This document shows positions 17,506 to 25,958 of a stretch of 64,000 bases of DNA, one piece after another (positions within the stretch are counted from its first letter, which is position 1; every line of letters starts with the position of its first letter). The notes under the pieces were generated by a model. That model was not told the origin of the DNA. It saw nothing but the letters and a program-made list of their open reading frames with translations, and ran no database searches. The position numbers and the translations under genes are program-made. Origin of the DNA: Methylophilus sp. TWE2 (GTDB lineage Bacteria > Pseudomonadota > Gammaproteobacteria > Burkholderiales > Methylophilaceae). The stretch covers positions 2,351,839-2,415,838 of the forward strand of contig NZ_CP012020.1 of the NCBI RefSeq assembly GCF_001183865.1, written 5' to 3'.

Positions 17506-17970
17506 TTACTCAATCAAATCAGGGCTTTGCACACTATATAATTTGTAGGGCGGCCCTGATTTCGGCAAGCGCAACCACCAGACGGCACCTTTTTTGATAC
17601 TGATCTGCCCATCGGGCATGCCTAGGCCATGCGCGGCCAGTTCACCTATCCAAGGCTGGTGTCCAACCAGCATGACCGATTCAAACGGACTTTGCGCGAG
17701 CAACTGTAATAAGGGTGCCAGAGGCCTTTCCGGCGCCAAGCGGTTATCTTCCTGCCAGTCATCGCCCCAGTAAGCAATCGTCTCGCGAGTACGTACCGAG
17801 GGGCTCACCAACACATAAGTTTGCCTGGGCAAATATTTCTTCAGCCAGCCTGCCATTTGTTTCGCCTGTTTGTGGCCTTTTTTTGTGAGCGCACGTTCCA
17901 GGTCTGATGCACCATGCATCAGCACTTCTGCTTCAGCATGGCGCCATAAAATCAGGTTTCTGACAGACAT
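17506..17970 (-). CDS. sixA: phosphohistidine phosphatase SixA
   Basis: 154-aa histidine-phosphatase-superfamily protein of the SixA type. Seen: catalytic RHAEAEV near residues 10-16 (RH with the nucleophilic His11), LVSPSVRTRETI with the second phosphate-binding Arg, and VMLVGHQPWIGEL with the second catalytic His. SixA removes phosphate from histidine phosphocarrier proteins. It starts 9 nt after the ppk stop, so it is translated from the ppk transcript; the ppk-sixA pairing is common in Proteobacteria. Confidence 0.9.
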   Translation of the reverse strand: MSVRNLILWRHAEAEVLMHGASDLERALTKKGHKQAKQMAGWLKKYLPRQTYVLVSPSVRTRETIAYWGDDWQEDNRLAPERPLAPLLQLLAQSPFESVMLVGHQPWIGELAAHGLGMPDGQISIKKGAVWWLRLPKSGPPYKLYSVQSPDLIE

Positions 17971-17979
17971 AATGATGTA

Positions 17980-20022
17980 TTACATGGAATGGTATTGTTG
18001 CAGTAACAAGCGCTGGCAAGACAGCGGCTCGGCATCGCCTGATTGCTCTGCGACTGGGATATATTGGCCGTGTTCTGTGAGCTGCCAGGCATCTTTGTTG
18101 TCCTGCAGGTATAGCTGCAGGCTTTCCTGATAAATCCGCTGCTGCATCGCAGGATCTTTAATTGGCCATGCCAGCTCTACGCGGCGCACCATATTGCGGC
18201 TCATCCAGTCTGCACTTGAAAGCCACATCTGCACTTGACCATCCAGCTCAAAATAAAATACGCGTGAATGCTCAAGCAAGCGCCCAACAATAGAGCGCAC
18301 TCTGATGCGCCCATTCACCACCGGTGAGTCGACTGGCAGAATGCACGCTCCCCGTACAATCAAATCGATCTCGACGCCAGCAGCGGCGGCTTTCATCAAG
18401 GCATTGACCAACGGCACATCTGTCAGTGCATTCATTTTGGCAATCACCCGGGCAGGCTTACCCAGCTTGGCGATGCGCTGTGCCTTGATCAATTGCCTGA
18501 TCATGCTGGCTTGCAAGGTAAACGGGGCAACCAGTAAATGTTTCATGGCCGGGATAGGCAACTCACTGGTCAGGTGGCGGAAAACCGCCTCCATTTCGCG
18601 TGTCAGATTGGCGTCTGCAGTTAACATGCTCCAGTCGGTATACAGGCGGGTGGTTTTAGGATTGTAGTTACCGGTAGAAAGATGGCCATAGCGGTGGATA
18701 GCTTTACCTTCACGGCGCATGATCAGCAGCATTTTGGCATGTGTTTTCAGACCCACCACACCATACACCACCTGGGCTCCCACGGACTCTAGCGCCTCGG
18801 CCCAGTTGATATTGGCCTCTTCATCAAATCTCGCCTTGAGCTCCACCACCACCAGGACTTCCTTACCTCGGCGGACCGCTTCTTGTAGCAAGCGCAACAT
18901 ACGCGGATCAGCACCTGTTCGGTAAATAGTCATACGGATGGCTAACACATGCTCATCCTTGACCGCTTCTTCCAGTAACTGGATGACCACCTCAAAGCTC
19001 TCATAAGGCTGGTGAATGAGCAAATCTTTTTCGCGCATCTGCGCCAGTAGGGAAAGATTCTTTTTGATATGCTGTGGCCAATGCGGCTGGAAAGGCACAA
19101 ATTTAAGATGGTCACCCTTAGCCATGTCTGGCAGCTGGATCAAGCGCCCAAGGTTTACCGGGCCATTGACCCGGTAGAGCGCTAGTGGCGGCAAATTAAA
19201 CTGTTTCAGCAGGAACTCGGCCAGCGTGTCATCGCACTCCTGTGTGACCTCCAGCCGGACGGCTTCTCCATATTGGCGGTGCGCTAACTCTTCGCGCAAT
19301 GCCGTACGCAGGTTGATCACATCGTCTTCATCGACTTCCAGGTCACTGTTACGTGTGACGCGGAATTGTGAAAAATGCAGGATCTTGGCGCCCTGGAACA
19401 AGACTTCCAAGTTAGCGCGGATAATACTGGTCAGCGATACAAAGCACTGATCGCCCTTGCTGATAGAGGGTGGCAACTGGATCAAGCGCGGCACCACGCG
19501 CGGCGCCCGGACAATGGCAATCTTTTCTTCACCGTCCACCGCAATGCGCACAATAAAGTTAAGCGATTTGTTGGCCACTTGCGGGAACGGATGCGATGGG
19601 TCCAGCGAGACCGGCATCAAGAACGGCAGCACTTCACGTTTGAAATAGTTGGCGACCCAGGTGGTTTGCTCTGGCGTACGGACAGTGCCGGATACCAGAT
19701 GCACGCGCTCTTTGGCGAGTGCCGGCATTAGGGCGTCATTGAATAACTGATATTGCTGTGAGACCAGGCCATGTGCCATTTGCGCCACCTGTTCGCAGGT
19801 GGCCGCCGTGACCGGGCCACTGGTAACGCCCTGCTGATACGCTTCCATCTGTAATGGCATGCGCACTTCAAAGAACTCATCGAGATTATTAGACACAATA
19901 CATAAAAAACGCAGGCGTTCCAGTAGCGGATAGTCTTCACGTTGCGCCAGGGACAATACACGTGCGTTAAAACTGAGAATACTGAGGTCTCTATCGAGCA
20001 AGGCAGGCGTATTATTTTTCAT
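17980..20022 (-). CDS. ppk: polyphosphate kinase 1
   Basis: 680-aa Ppk1, which polymerises the terminal phosphate of ATP into polyphosphate; normal length (E. coli 688). Seen: N-terminal LDRDLSILSFNARVLSLA, VRMPLQMEAY, the catalytic phosphohistidine region IHRYGHLSTGNYNPKTTRLY, VVVELKARFDEEANI, and the second HKD-like region FYFELDGQVQMWLSSADWM with RNMVRRVELAWPI. Cytosolic or membrane-associated. Followed immediately by sixA on the same strand. It is the anabolic partner of ppx at 14.4 kb, with the ParA pair in between. Confidence 0.97.
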   Translation of the reverse strand: MKNNTPALLDRDLSILSFNARVLSLAQREDYPLLERLRFLCIVSNNLDEFFEVRMPLQMEAYQQGVTSGPVTAATCEQVAQMAHGLVSQQYQLFNDALMPALAKERVHLVSGTVRTPEQTTWVANYFKREVLPFLMPVSLDPSHPFPQVANKSLNFIVRIAVDGEEKIAIVRAPRVVPRLIQLPPSISKGDQCFVSLTSIIRANLEVLFQGAKILHFSQFRVTRNSDLEVDEDDVINLRTALREELAHRQYGEAVRLEVTQECDDTLAEFLLKQFNLPPLALYRVNGPVNLGRLIQLPDMAKGDHLKFVPFQPHWPQHIKKNLSLLAQMREKDLLIHQPYESFEVVIQLLEEAVKDEHVLAIRMTIYRTGADPRMLRLLQEAVRRGKEVLVVVELKARFDEEANINWAEALESVGAQVVYGVVGLKTHAKMLLIMRREGKAIHRYGHLSTGNYNPKTTRLYTDWSMLTADANLTREMEAVFRHLTSELPIPAMKHLLVAPFTLQASMIRQLIKAQRIAKLGKPARVIAKMNALTDVPLVNALMKAAAAGVEIDLIVRGACILPVDSPVVNGRIRVRSIVGRLLEHSRVFYFELDGQVQMWLSSADWMSRNMVRRVELAWPIKDPAMQQRIYQESLQLYLQDNKDAWQLTEHGQYIPVAEQSGDAEPLSCQRLLLQQYHSM

Positions 20023-20088
20023 GGCGATTATTGTATCGGCTGAACTGGCGACTATTGTGACAGTTTTGTGAATTTAGCAGATTGCGCA

Positions 20089-21633
20089 TTACAATTGATC
20101 GAGGTGCTGCAATCTTAGCGTGGCCATGTCATTGATGGCAGAACGCTCGTCTGCTGAAAGATTAGCCACATGCTTGACCATGAGCCGCGTACGCTGGTTA
20201 CTCGCCAAACTGGCCTCGTGTTTGATGAGAAATGCCCAATAGAGCGTGGTAAATGGACACGCATGCTCACCCGTCTTTTGCTTGGGATCATAGCGGCAGC
20301 TTTTGCAATAATTGCTCATGCGCTGAATGTAAGCCCCGCTTGCTACGTAAGGTTTACTGGTAAAGCGCCCACCGTTGGCATACAAGGCCATGCCCATCAC
20401 ATTTGGCAGTTCCACCCACTCTACGGCATCGACATACACCGCCAGGAACCAGTCAGAAACTTGCTGCGGTGACAGCTGTGCCAAGGTCGAGAACAGGCCG
20501 ATGACCATCAGGCGCTGGATATGATGGGCATAGCCGGTACGCAAGGTCTGGCCGATACACTGCGATAAACACTGCATATGCGTGTCTCCCGTCCAGAACC
20601 AGACTGGTAAATCCCGCTGATGCTGGAAATAATTTGCCGACTTAATTGCTGGCATTTCCAGCCAATACACGCCGCGCACAAATTCACGCCAACCCAATAT
20701 CTGGCGGATAAAACCTTCGACACACCCCAGCGGCGCGTGCCCTGCGAGATAAGCTTGCTCGGCAGCTGCAATCACTTCTCGCGGGTTAAGCAATTTAAGG
20801 TTCATTGCAGAGGCCAGCAATGAATGCCATAAATATGGCTGGTCTTGCCACATGGCGTCTTGATATGGGCCAAACAGTGGCAACTTTTCCGCAATAAAGT
20901 GTTGCAGCAAATCCAAGGCCTGATCGCGCGTGACTGGCCAGGCAAACAGATCCAGCGCACCCGGATGCTGTGCAAACCGCTCCTGCACCAATGCCATCAC
21001 TTCTTGAGTCACTGCATCCGGGCTAAAGACTGGCGGCGGCAACAAATCCTGTGGTCCCTGCTTGCCCAAAGGTTGACGGTTATCGTGATCGTAGTTCCAG
21101 TCCCCACCTGCTGGTGCGTCGCCTTCCATCAGAATCTGGTGTTTTTTACGCATGCCACGGTAAAAGAACTCCATGCGCAAAGAAGGATTTTTATCGCCAT
21201 ATTTGGCCGCCCAGCGTTGGAATTGGGCCCGGCTGCACATAAAATGCGTGTCTTCCAATACCTCCAAAGACGTTGAGTGCTGGTCTGCCACAGCTTGCAA
21301 GGCCTGCCAAACCCGCCAGTCGCCAGGCTCGCAAACCTTCATCGCAGAGGGGCTATGTTGCAACAGCATGGCCTGCCAGACCGCTGACAGGTTTGGGTAG
21401 GCATGTTCATTGAGTTTGAAATAGGTGAGCGGCAGAGACTGCGCTTGCAAGTGGGCGGCGAAATGCCGCATGGCTGAGAGAAAGAGAATAATGCGCTGCT
21501 TATGTGCCCAGACGTGCGTCGATTCCTCCTCCACTTCGGCCATCACAATATGGTCTTGGGCAGGATCAAACCCCTCCAATGCAGGATTATCCAGCGTGAG
21601 CTGATCGCCAAGGATGATAATGAGGTGCCTCAT
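20089..21633 (-). CDS. cryptochrome/photolyase-related FeS protein (PhrB-like)
   Basis: 514-aa deoxyribodipyrimidine photolyase-related protein. The N-terminus RHLIIILGDQLTLDNPAL and the C-terminal Cys cluster (NYCKSCRYDPKQKTGEHACPF with a further upstream Cys) mark the bacterial FeS cryptochrome/photolyase class, whose PhrB member repairs (6-4) photoproducts with FAD, a lumazine antenna and a 4Fe-4S cluster. Also seen: GWREFVRGVYW and HHIQRLMVIG, the FAD-binding region. Its ATG overlaps the stop of the DUF2256 gene (ATGA), and tpiA is just upstream, so translation is coupled within one operon. Confidence 0.92.
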   Translation of the reverse strand: MRHLIIILGDQLTLDNPALEGFDPAQDHIVMAEVEEESTHVWAHKQRIILFLSAMRHFAAHLQAQSLPLTYFKLNEHAYPNLSAVWQAMLLQHSPSAMKVCEPGDWRVWQALQAVADQHSTSLEVLEDTHFMCSRAQFQRWAAKYGDKNPSLRMEFFYRGMRKKHQILMEGDAPAGGDWNYDHDNRQPLGKQGPQDLLPPPVFSPDAVTQEVMALVQERFAQHPGALDLFAWPVTRDQALDLLQHFIAEKLPLFGPYQDAMWQDQPYLWHSLLASAMNLKLLNPREVIAAAEQAYLAGHAPLGCVEGFIRQILGWREFVRGVYWLEMPAIKSANYFQHQRDLPVWFWTGDTHMQCLSQCIGQTLRTGYAHHIQRLMVIGLFSTLAQLSPQQVSDWFLAVYVDAVEWVELPNVMGMALYANGGRFTSKPYVASGAYIQRMSNYCKSCRYDPKQKTGEHACPFTTLYWAFLIKHEASLASNQRTRLMVKHVANLSADERSAINDMATLRLQHLDQL

Positions 21634-21791
21634 GCTGCGATCATTTTGGAGGCACGGCGGCAGCGTTCAGAGCAATACTTCACTTGCTCCCAATTATTGG
21701 CCCATGCTTTTCGCCAGGTCATGGGCCTGCCACATTGCTGGCAGCTTTTTGACGGTAAACTACTTTTATTGCCTTTGAATATGGATGTCAT
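21630..21791 (-). CDS. DUF2256 small zinc-ribbon-like protein, 53 aa
   Basis: A 53-aa frame with GAGG just before the ATG encodes a DUF2256 protein: LPSKSCQQCGRPMTWRKAW, then WEQVKYCSERCRRA. Four cysteines in CxxC ... CxxxC spacing suggest a zinc-binding knuckle. DUF2256 genes often accompany photolyase-related genes, as here: its TGA overlaps the photolyase ATG and its start lies 3 nt after the tpiA stop. Function unknown. Confidence 0.88.
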   Translation of the reverse strand: MTSIFKGNKSSLPSKSCQQCGRPMTWRKAWANNWEQVKYCSERCRRASKMIAA

Positions 21792-21794
21792 GCC

Positions 21795-22619
21795 TCAAAT
21801 GACTGGCATGACGGGCGAGGGTTCCCTGAACGCTGTTTTTTGCATGTAGCAACGGCTGGCAATTCTGCAGATTTCGACAAAATCTTCTGCCACTAAAGCT
21901 GCGCGCCCCAGCAAACCACCATCGATATCCAGCATACTGAGCAGGCTGTGCGCGTTTTTTGGGGTCATACTGCCACCATAGACAATACGGATACGATCTG
22001 CAAACTCGCGGTCGCGCTCTGCGATCATCATGCGGATAAAAGCGTGCATGCGTTGCGCCTGTTCCGGACTGGCGTGCTCACCTGTCCCAATCGCCCACAC
22101 TGGCTCATAGGCAATGACCATATTAAATTTTTTGGCCAGCGCAAACGCTTCATCATCCAGGCCGTAGACGACATTCAGCATCTGGTTGCGCACAATCAGT
22201 TCAGCCATATTGCCATCGCGCTCATCCTGCGTTTCACCGACACAGAAAATAGGCGTGAGCCCGGCATGCAGGGCATTAAGCAGGCGTTTGGTGGCGACCT
22301 GGTTACTTTCGAGCTTGAGGGCGCGACGCTCAGAATGGCCAATGATAGTATAGGTGCAGCCAAATTCGGCCACCATTTTGGCTGAAATGCAGGAGGTAAA
22401 AGCGCCTTCGGTGAATTGGCTGACGTTTTGGGCGCCCCAGGCAATATGGGAATCTTGCAACAGGGTTTGTGCCTGGAACAGGTATACATAAGGTAAACAC
22501 ACCGCGGCATCCACGCCAGGTAGATCGTGCAACTCTTGCTTGAGACGATTTAGAAGGCCTTGATTTTCAAGCAGGCCGCCATGCAGCTTCCAGTTACCAA
22601 TGACTAATTTTTGTCGCAT
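21795..22619 (-). CDS. tpiA: triosephosphate isomerase (first copy)
   Basis: 274-aa triosephosphate isomerase; interconverts dihydroxyacetone phosphate and glyceraldehyde 3-phosphate. Seen: IGNWKLHGG (catalytic Asn9/Lys11), YTIIGHSERR (catalytic His), AYEPVWAIGTG (catalytic Glu and loop 6), and YGGSMTPKNA, DGGLLGRAAL phosphate-binding loops. It is about 20 residues longer than usual, with a C-terminal tail (YMQKTAFREPSPVMPVI). AAAGGA lies 8 nt before the ATG. Downstream of fba on the same strand and upstream of the DUF2256/photolyase genes. A second tpiA lies at 54 kb. Confidence 0.95.
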   Translation of the reverse strand: MRQKLVIGNWKLHGGLLENQGLLNRLKQELHDLPGVDAAVCLPYVYLFQAQTLLQDSHIAWGAQNVSQFTEGAFTSCISAKMVAEFGCTYTIIGHSERRALKLESNQVATKRLLNALHAGLTPIFCVGETQDERDGNMAELIVRNQMLNVVYGLDDEAFALAKKFNMVIAYEPVWAIGTGEHASPEQAQRMHAFIRMMIAERDREFADRIRIVYGGSMTPKNAHSLLSMLDIDGGLLGRAALVAEDFVEICRIASRCYMQKTAFREPSPVMPVI

Positions 22620-22691
22620 GATGAAATTCCTTTACTCATGCCCCCTCGATTATCATTATTTTCAGGCTGTGTTTTGTATTGTCAGCCAGTG

Positions 22692-23726
22692 TTAATAAAT
22701 GGCTGCCATTTTTTCCAGTGGAACAACCTTTATCTTACTCGCTTGTCCGGCACTACCAAAGGCCTCGAAGCGTTCTTTACACAAATGCTGCGCTGCAACA
22801 GTCGCTTCTTTAAAATATTGTCGCGGATCAAACTGCTCCGGGTGCTCCGCCAGATGGGCACGGATGGCGGCGGTCATGGCCAGGCGGATATCGGTATCAA
22901 TATTGACCTTACGCACCCCGTTTTTAATCCCTTCGACAATTTGCGAAACCGGGACACCGTAAGTTTCCTTGATATTGCCGCCATAGTGCCTGATTTGTTC
23001 CAGCAAGGATTGCGGCACACTCGAAGACCCATGCATCACCAAGTGCGTGTTAGGGATTTTGGCATGAATTTCCCGGATGCGTTCAATCGACAGCGTATCC
23101 GCTGAAGGTGGGCGCGTGAATTTATAGGCGCCATGACTGGTGCCAATGGCAATGGCTAGTGCGTCGACTTTGGTCGCTTCGACAAAAGCAGCGGCTTCGT
23201 CGGGGTCGGTCAGCAATTGGGATTCATCCAGCTTACCTTCTGCCCCTACCCCATCCTCCTCGCCTGCCATGCCAGTTTCAAGCGAGCCGAGCACACCAAG
23301 CTCACCTTCTACCGAAACCCCCACCGCATGGGCAAACTCGACGACACGACGCGTGACATCCACATTGTAATCATAACTGGCTGGCGTTTTATGATCTTCT
23401 TTCAAAGAGCCATCCATCATTACGCTAGAAAACCCGCTACGTATCGCCATCTGGCAAATCTTGGGCGAGGTGCCATGATCCTGGTGCATACAGACTGGAA
23501 TATGCGGATATTGCTCAATGGCAGCTTCTACCATTTTGCGCAAGAATGACTCACCAGCATAGCCTCTTGCACCAGCCGACGCCTGCAAAATCACCGCACT
23601 ATCGACTTCATCGGCGGCTTTCATGATGGAGAGTATCTGCTCCATATTATTGATATTGAATGCCGGGTAACCATAACTATGTTCCGCAGCGTGGTCCAGC
23701 AACTGCCTGAGTGAGATCAATGCCAT
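22692..23726 (-). CDS. fba: fructose-bisphosphate aldolase, class II (CbbA type)
   Basis: 344-aa zinc-dependent aldolase of the Calvin-cycle subtype; joins glyceraldehyde 3-phosphate and dihydroxyacetone phosphate to fructose 1,6-bisphosphate (and the reverse). Seen: [10 protein letters not shown], with the catalytic Asp83 and zinc ligand His84; [27 protein letters not shown], with a zinc ligand His; [10 protein letters not shown]; and [16 protein letters not shown] lies 6 nt before the ATG. It sits between fbp and tpiA in the same direction, forming a gluconeogenic unit suited to a formaldehyde-fixing cycle in a methylotroph. Confidence 0.96.
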   Translation of the reverse strand: MALISLRQLLDHAAEHSYGYPAFNINNMEQILSIMKAADEVDSAVILQASAGARGYAGESFLRKMVEAAIEQYPHIPVCMHQDHGTSPKICQMAIRSGFSSVMMDGSLKEDHKTPASYDYNVDVTRRVVEFAHAVGVSVEGELGVLGSLETGMAGEEDGVGAEGKLDESQLLTDPDEAAAFVEATKVDALAIAIGTSHGAYKFTRPPSADTLSIERIREIHAKIPNTHLVMHGSSSVPQSLLEQIRHYGGNIKETYGVPVSQIVEGIKNGVRKVNIDTDIRLAMTAAIRAHLAEHPEQFDPRQYFKEATVAAQHLCKERFEAFGSAGQASKIKVVPLEKMAAIY

Positions 23727-23756
23727 GTAACACTCCTTCTAAGGTGAGGCTGATGA

Positions 23757-23810
23757 TGCTAATGGGTTTGCTAATGCTAATGGGTTTGCTAATGCTAATC
23801 GGCTTGCTGA
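23757..23810. repeat. 18-bp tandem repeat, three copies, running into the fbp stop
   Basis: Three consecutive copies of an 18-bp unit, TGCTAATGGGTTTGCTAA twice exactly and once as TGCTAATCGGCTTGCTGA. The third copy contains the fbp stop codon and its last codons (QQAD), so the spacer to fba seems to have grown by tandem duplication of the fbp 3' end. Confidence 0.8.
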
Positions 23811-24769
23811 TGATAGTCGCGCAAGCGCTGAACTTCCTGTTTTGAGCCTAGCAACACTGGCACGCGCTGATGGCAGCCGTTTGGCTGTATGGCCAACACC
23901 TCTTCCAGCCCGTCTATACTTTCTCCGCCCGCCTGCGTCACCAGCAAGCTCATTGGGTTGGCTTCATACAACAACCTTAACCTGCCCGCCTTGACCGGTT
24001 GCTTGCTATCACGCGGATAAAGGAACACCCCTCCACGCGTCAAAATACGATGCACATCCATCACCATACTTGCACACCAGCGCATATTAAAGTCGCGTCC
24101 ACGCGGCCCTTCCGTGCCTTGCAAGCATTCGACAATATAGCGTTGAACGGCGGCTTGCCAATAACGCTGATTACTGGCATTGATGGCAAACTCTGAGGTT
24201 TCTTCAGGGACTTTGACTGTTTGTTCTGTCAATACAAACGCCTGGCTGCTGTGGTCTAATGTAAACACATGCGTGCCCTGGCCAATCGTCAGCACCAGCA
24301 AAGTCGCTGGCCCATACATGATATAAGCCGCCGCACGCTGATCCTTGCCCGGCTGTAAAAAAGCCTGTTCACCAAGGGCTGCCAGGCCAGTATTGGGCAA
24401 TACCGAGAAAATGCTCCCCACCACACCGTTAATCGCCAAGTTGGAAGAGCCGTCCAAAGGGTCCATGCTGACCAGGAAAGGCGCCTCCAGTGTTTCAAAC
24501 AACACAGGCTTATCCTCTTCTTCAGACAATACCGCTGCCACCACTGCAGAGGTACGTAACTGGGCCAGCGCCACTTCGTGACTACGGATATCCAAATGCA
24601 TCTGCGTTTCGCCCTGCACGTTGGTACTGGTCATTTTTTCGGTGACCCCTGCCAGCGAGCCCTGCCTGACCAGCGCAGCAATCTCAATACCCGCCTCGGC
24701 AATATGCCAGATCAGCGTATTCAGGGCATGATTGATAGAAACCTTTTTTAGAAACACGTCCAATTGCAT
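23795..24769 (-). CDS. fbp: fructose-1,6-bisphosphatase, class I
   Basis: 324-aa class I FBPase; hydrolyses fructose 1,6-bisphosphate to fructose 6-phosphate, needed for gluconeogenesis and cyclic C1 assimilation. Seen: SMDPLDGSSNLAINGVVGSIF near residues 101-121, the metal-binding signature; AAYIMYGP; GGVFLYPRD, and AGRLRLLYEANPMSLL near the C-terminus. The start at 24769 is chosen because AAAGG lies 7-8 nt upstream; the frame extends 12 codons further. The fba gene follows 68 bp downstream. Confidence 0.95.
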   Translation of the reverse strand: MQLDVFLKKVSINHALNTLIWHIAEAGIEIAALVRQGSLAGVTEKMTSTNVQGETQMHLDIRSHEVALAQLRTSAVVAAVLSEEEDKPVLFETLEAPFLVSMDPLDGSSNLAINGVVGSIFSVLPNTGLAALGEQAFLQPGKDQRAAAYIMYGPATLLVLTIGQGTHVFTLDHSSQAFVLTEQTVKVPEETSEFAINASNQRYWQAAVQRYIVECLQGTEGPRGRDFNMRWCASMVMDVHRILTRGGVFLYPRDSKQPVKAGRLRLLYEANPMSLLVTQAGGESIDGLEEVLAIQPNGCHQRVPVLLGSKQEVQRLRDYHQQAD

Positions 24770-25140
24770 GGCAATACCTTTATGGGTTAAGCAAATGTGG
24801 GCCACATGTCACTGTAGCCTATCGTGTAATGACTTAAACTCATGATCACAGGCTGAAAACCGCTGTATTTACCTGGAGAGATAGTCACATGATGTCTGAC
24901 CTGTTTAAGGGCGCTTCTATAAACTCAACTTCCTTTGCGATACCGCGTTGCGATTAAAAAATTTCTCCTAGCATATCAATTATATGCGGCGTCCAAATTT
25001 TTAAATCGCGCCTTGTCTGGCTTAGCCATTTGAATTTATAGAAGCGCCCTTAAGGTAGACGCCATCCTGAATACATTGTTCAACCCTATGATGGCAGAAA
25101 TTGGTGAAATAAAAATGTTTTTTAAAAAAAGTTGACGTGA
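24770..25140. other. intergenic region holding the fbp promoter and a MITE-like element
   Basis: About 370 bp between fbp and tcdA. Apart from the inverted-repeat element at 24905-25053, no gene is supportable. The fbp promoter must lie between about 24770 and 24905. Confidence 0.5.
24905..25053. mobile_element. 149-bp MITE-like element with 24-bp terminal inverted repeats
   Basis: Both ends read TTAAGGGCGCTTCTATAAA inwards, extending to 24 bp with one mismatch (24905-24928 and 25030-25053). An inner, weaker inverted repeat (GCGATTAAAAAATTT / AAATTTTTAAATCGC) lies inside. The interior has no coding frame. TTAA at both outer ends may be a target duplication. The structure fits a non-autonomous transposable element moved by a transposase encoded elsewhere. 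Confidence 0.7.
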
Positions 25141-25920
25141 TCAAGCCGCCAATAAGTGCTGTATAGCCTGCTGTGCCGCGATGAATCCTGCGCTGGCAGT
25201 GACACAAATACTCGAACCATATCCCGCGCAATTCAAACCTGTAAGACCTGTCTGCGAGGCATCACAGGCTTCCTCTGGCCGCTCTACCGGCTCGTCCGAA
25301 TACACTGCCATGATGCCGAACCTGGCTGATTTTTTGTGATCGGGCGCCTTGGGGAACCCATGGTCGCGACGCAACTGGTTGCGCACCTTCGCCAGCATGC
25401 GGTCACCCTGCACCTGGGACAAATCCGCCAGGCGTAAACGCGTTGCATCCAACTTGCCGCCTGCACTGCCTACCATCACCAATGGTAATTTATGTTGCTT
25501 GCAATAAGCCGCCAGCGCAATCTTGGCCTTGGTATCATCCATGCAGTCCACCACAATATCCGGCAAGCTTGCCAGCACTTGTGGCAAATTATCCGGCGTG
25601 ACGAAGTCTTCGACCTCAATCACCTCACACTGCGGATTAATTGCTGCAATCCGCTCGCGCATGGCGGTTACTTTGGCCTTGCCCAGGTTTTCTTCCAGCG
25701 CATGAATTTGGCGATTTACATTTGATTCAGCAACATTATCCAGGTCGACCAGTGTTAATTTGCCGACGGCATTGCGCGCCAGCGCCTCCACGGTCCAGGA
25801 ACCGACGCCACCAATACCGATGACCAGCACATGTGCCTGTTGCAAGTTTGCCAGTCCTTGTTCGCCATACAGCCTGCGTACACCCGAAAAGCGGCGATGA
25901 TCATCTATATTTTGGAGCAT
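25141..25920 (-). CDS. tcdA: tRNA threonylcarbamoyladenosine dehydratase
   Basis: 259-aa ThiF/E1-like protein of the TcdA (CsdL, YgdL) type, which cyclises t6A37 of ANN-decoding tRNAs using ATP. Seen: RRFSGVRRLYGEQGLANLQQAHVLVIG, nucleotide-binding GIGGVGSW (about 35-42), LVDLDNVAESNVNRQ, VVDCMDDTKAKIAL, and a C-terminal Cys-containing segment (LNCAGYGSSICVTASAGF) typical of TcdA. Length matches E. coli (268). It is a single gene beside the accessory island that begins with the sensor kinase. Confidence 0.9.
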   Translation of the reverse strand: MLQNIDDHRRFSGVRRLYGEQGLANLQQAHVLVIGIGGVGSWTVEALARNAVGKLTLVDLDNVAESNVNRQIHALEENLGKAKVTAMRERIAAINPQCEVIEVEDFVTPDNLPQVLASLPDIVVDCMDDTKAKIALAAYCKQHKLPLVMVGSAGGKLDATRLRLADLSQVQGDRMLAKVRNQLRRDHGFPKAPDHKKSARFGIMAVYSDEPVERPEEACDASQTGLTGLNCAGYGSSICVTASAGFIAAQQAIQHLLAA

Positions 25921-25958
25921 TTTCTAAAAACTTTATCTTTAAACATAAGAAACACAAA

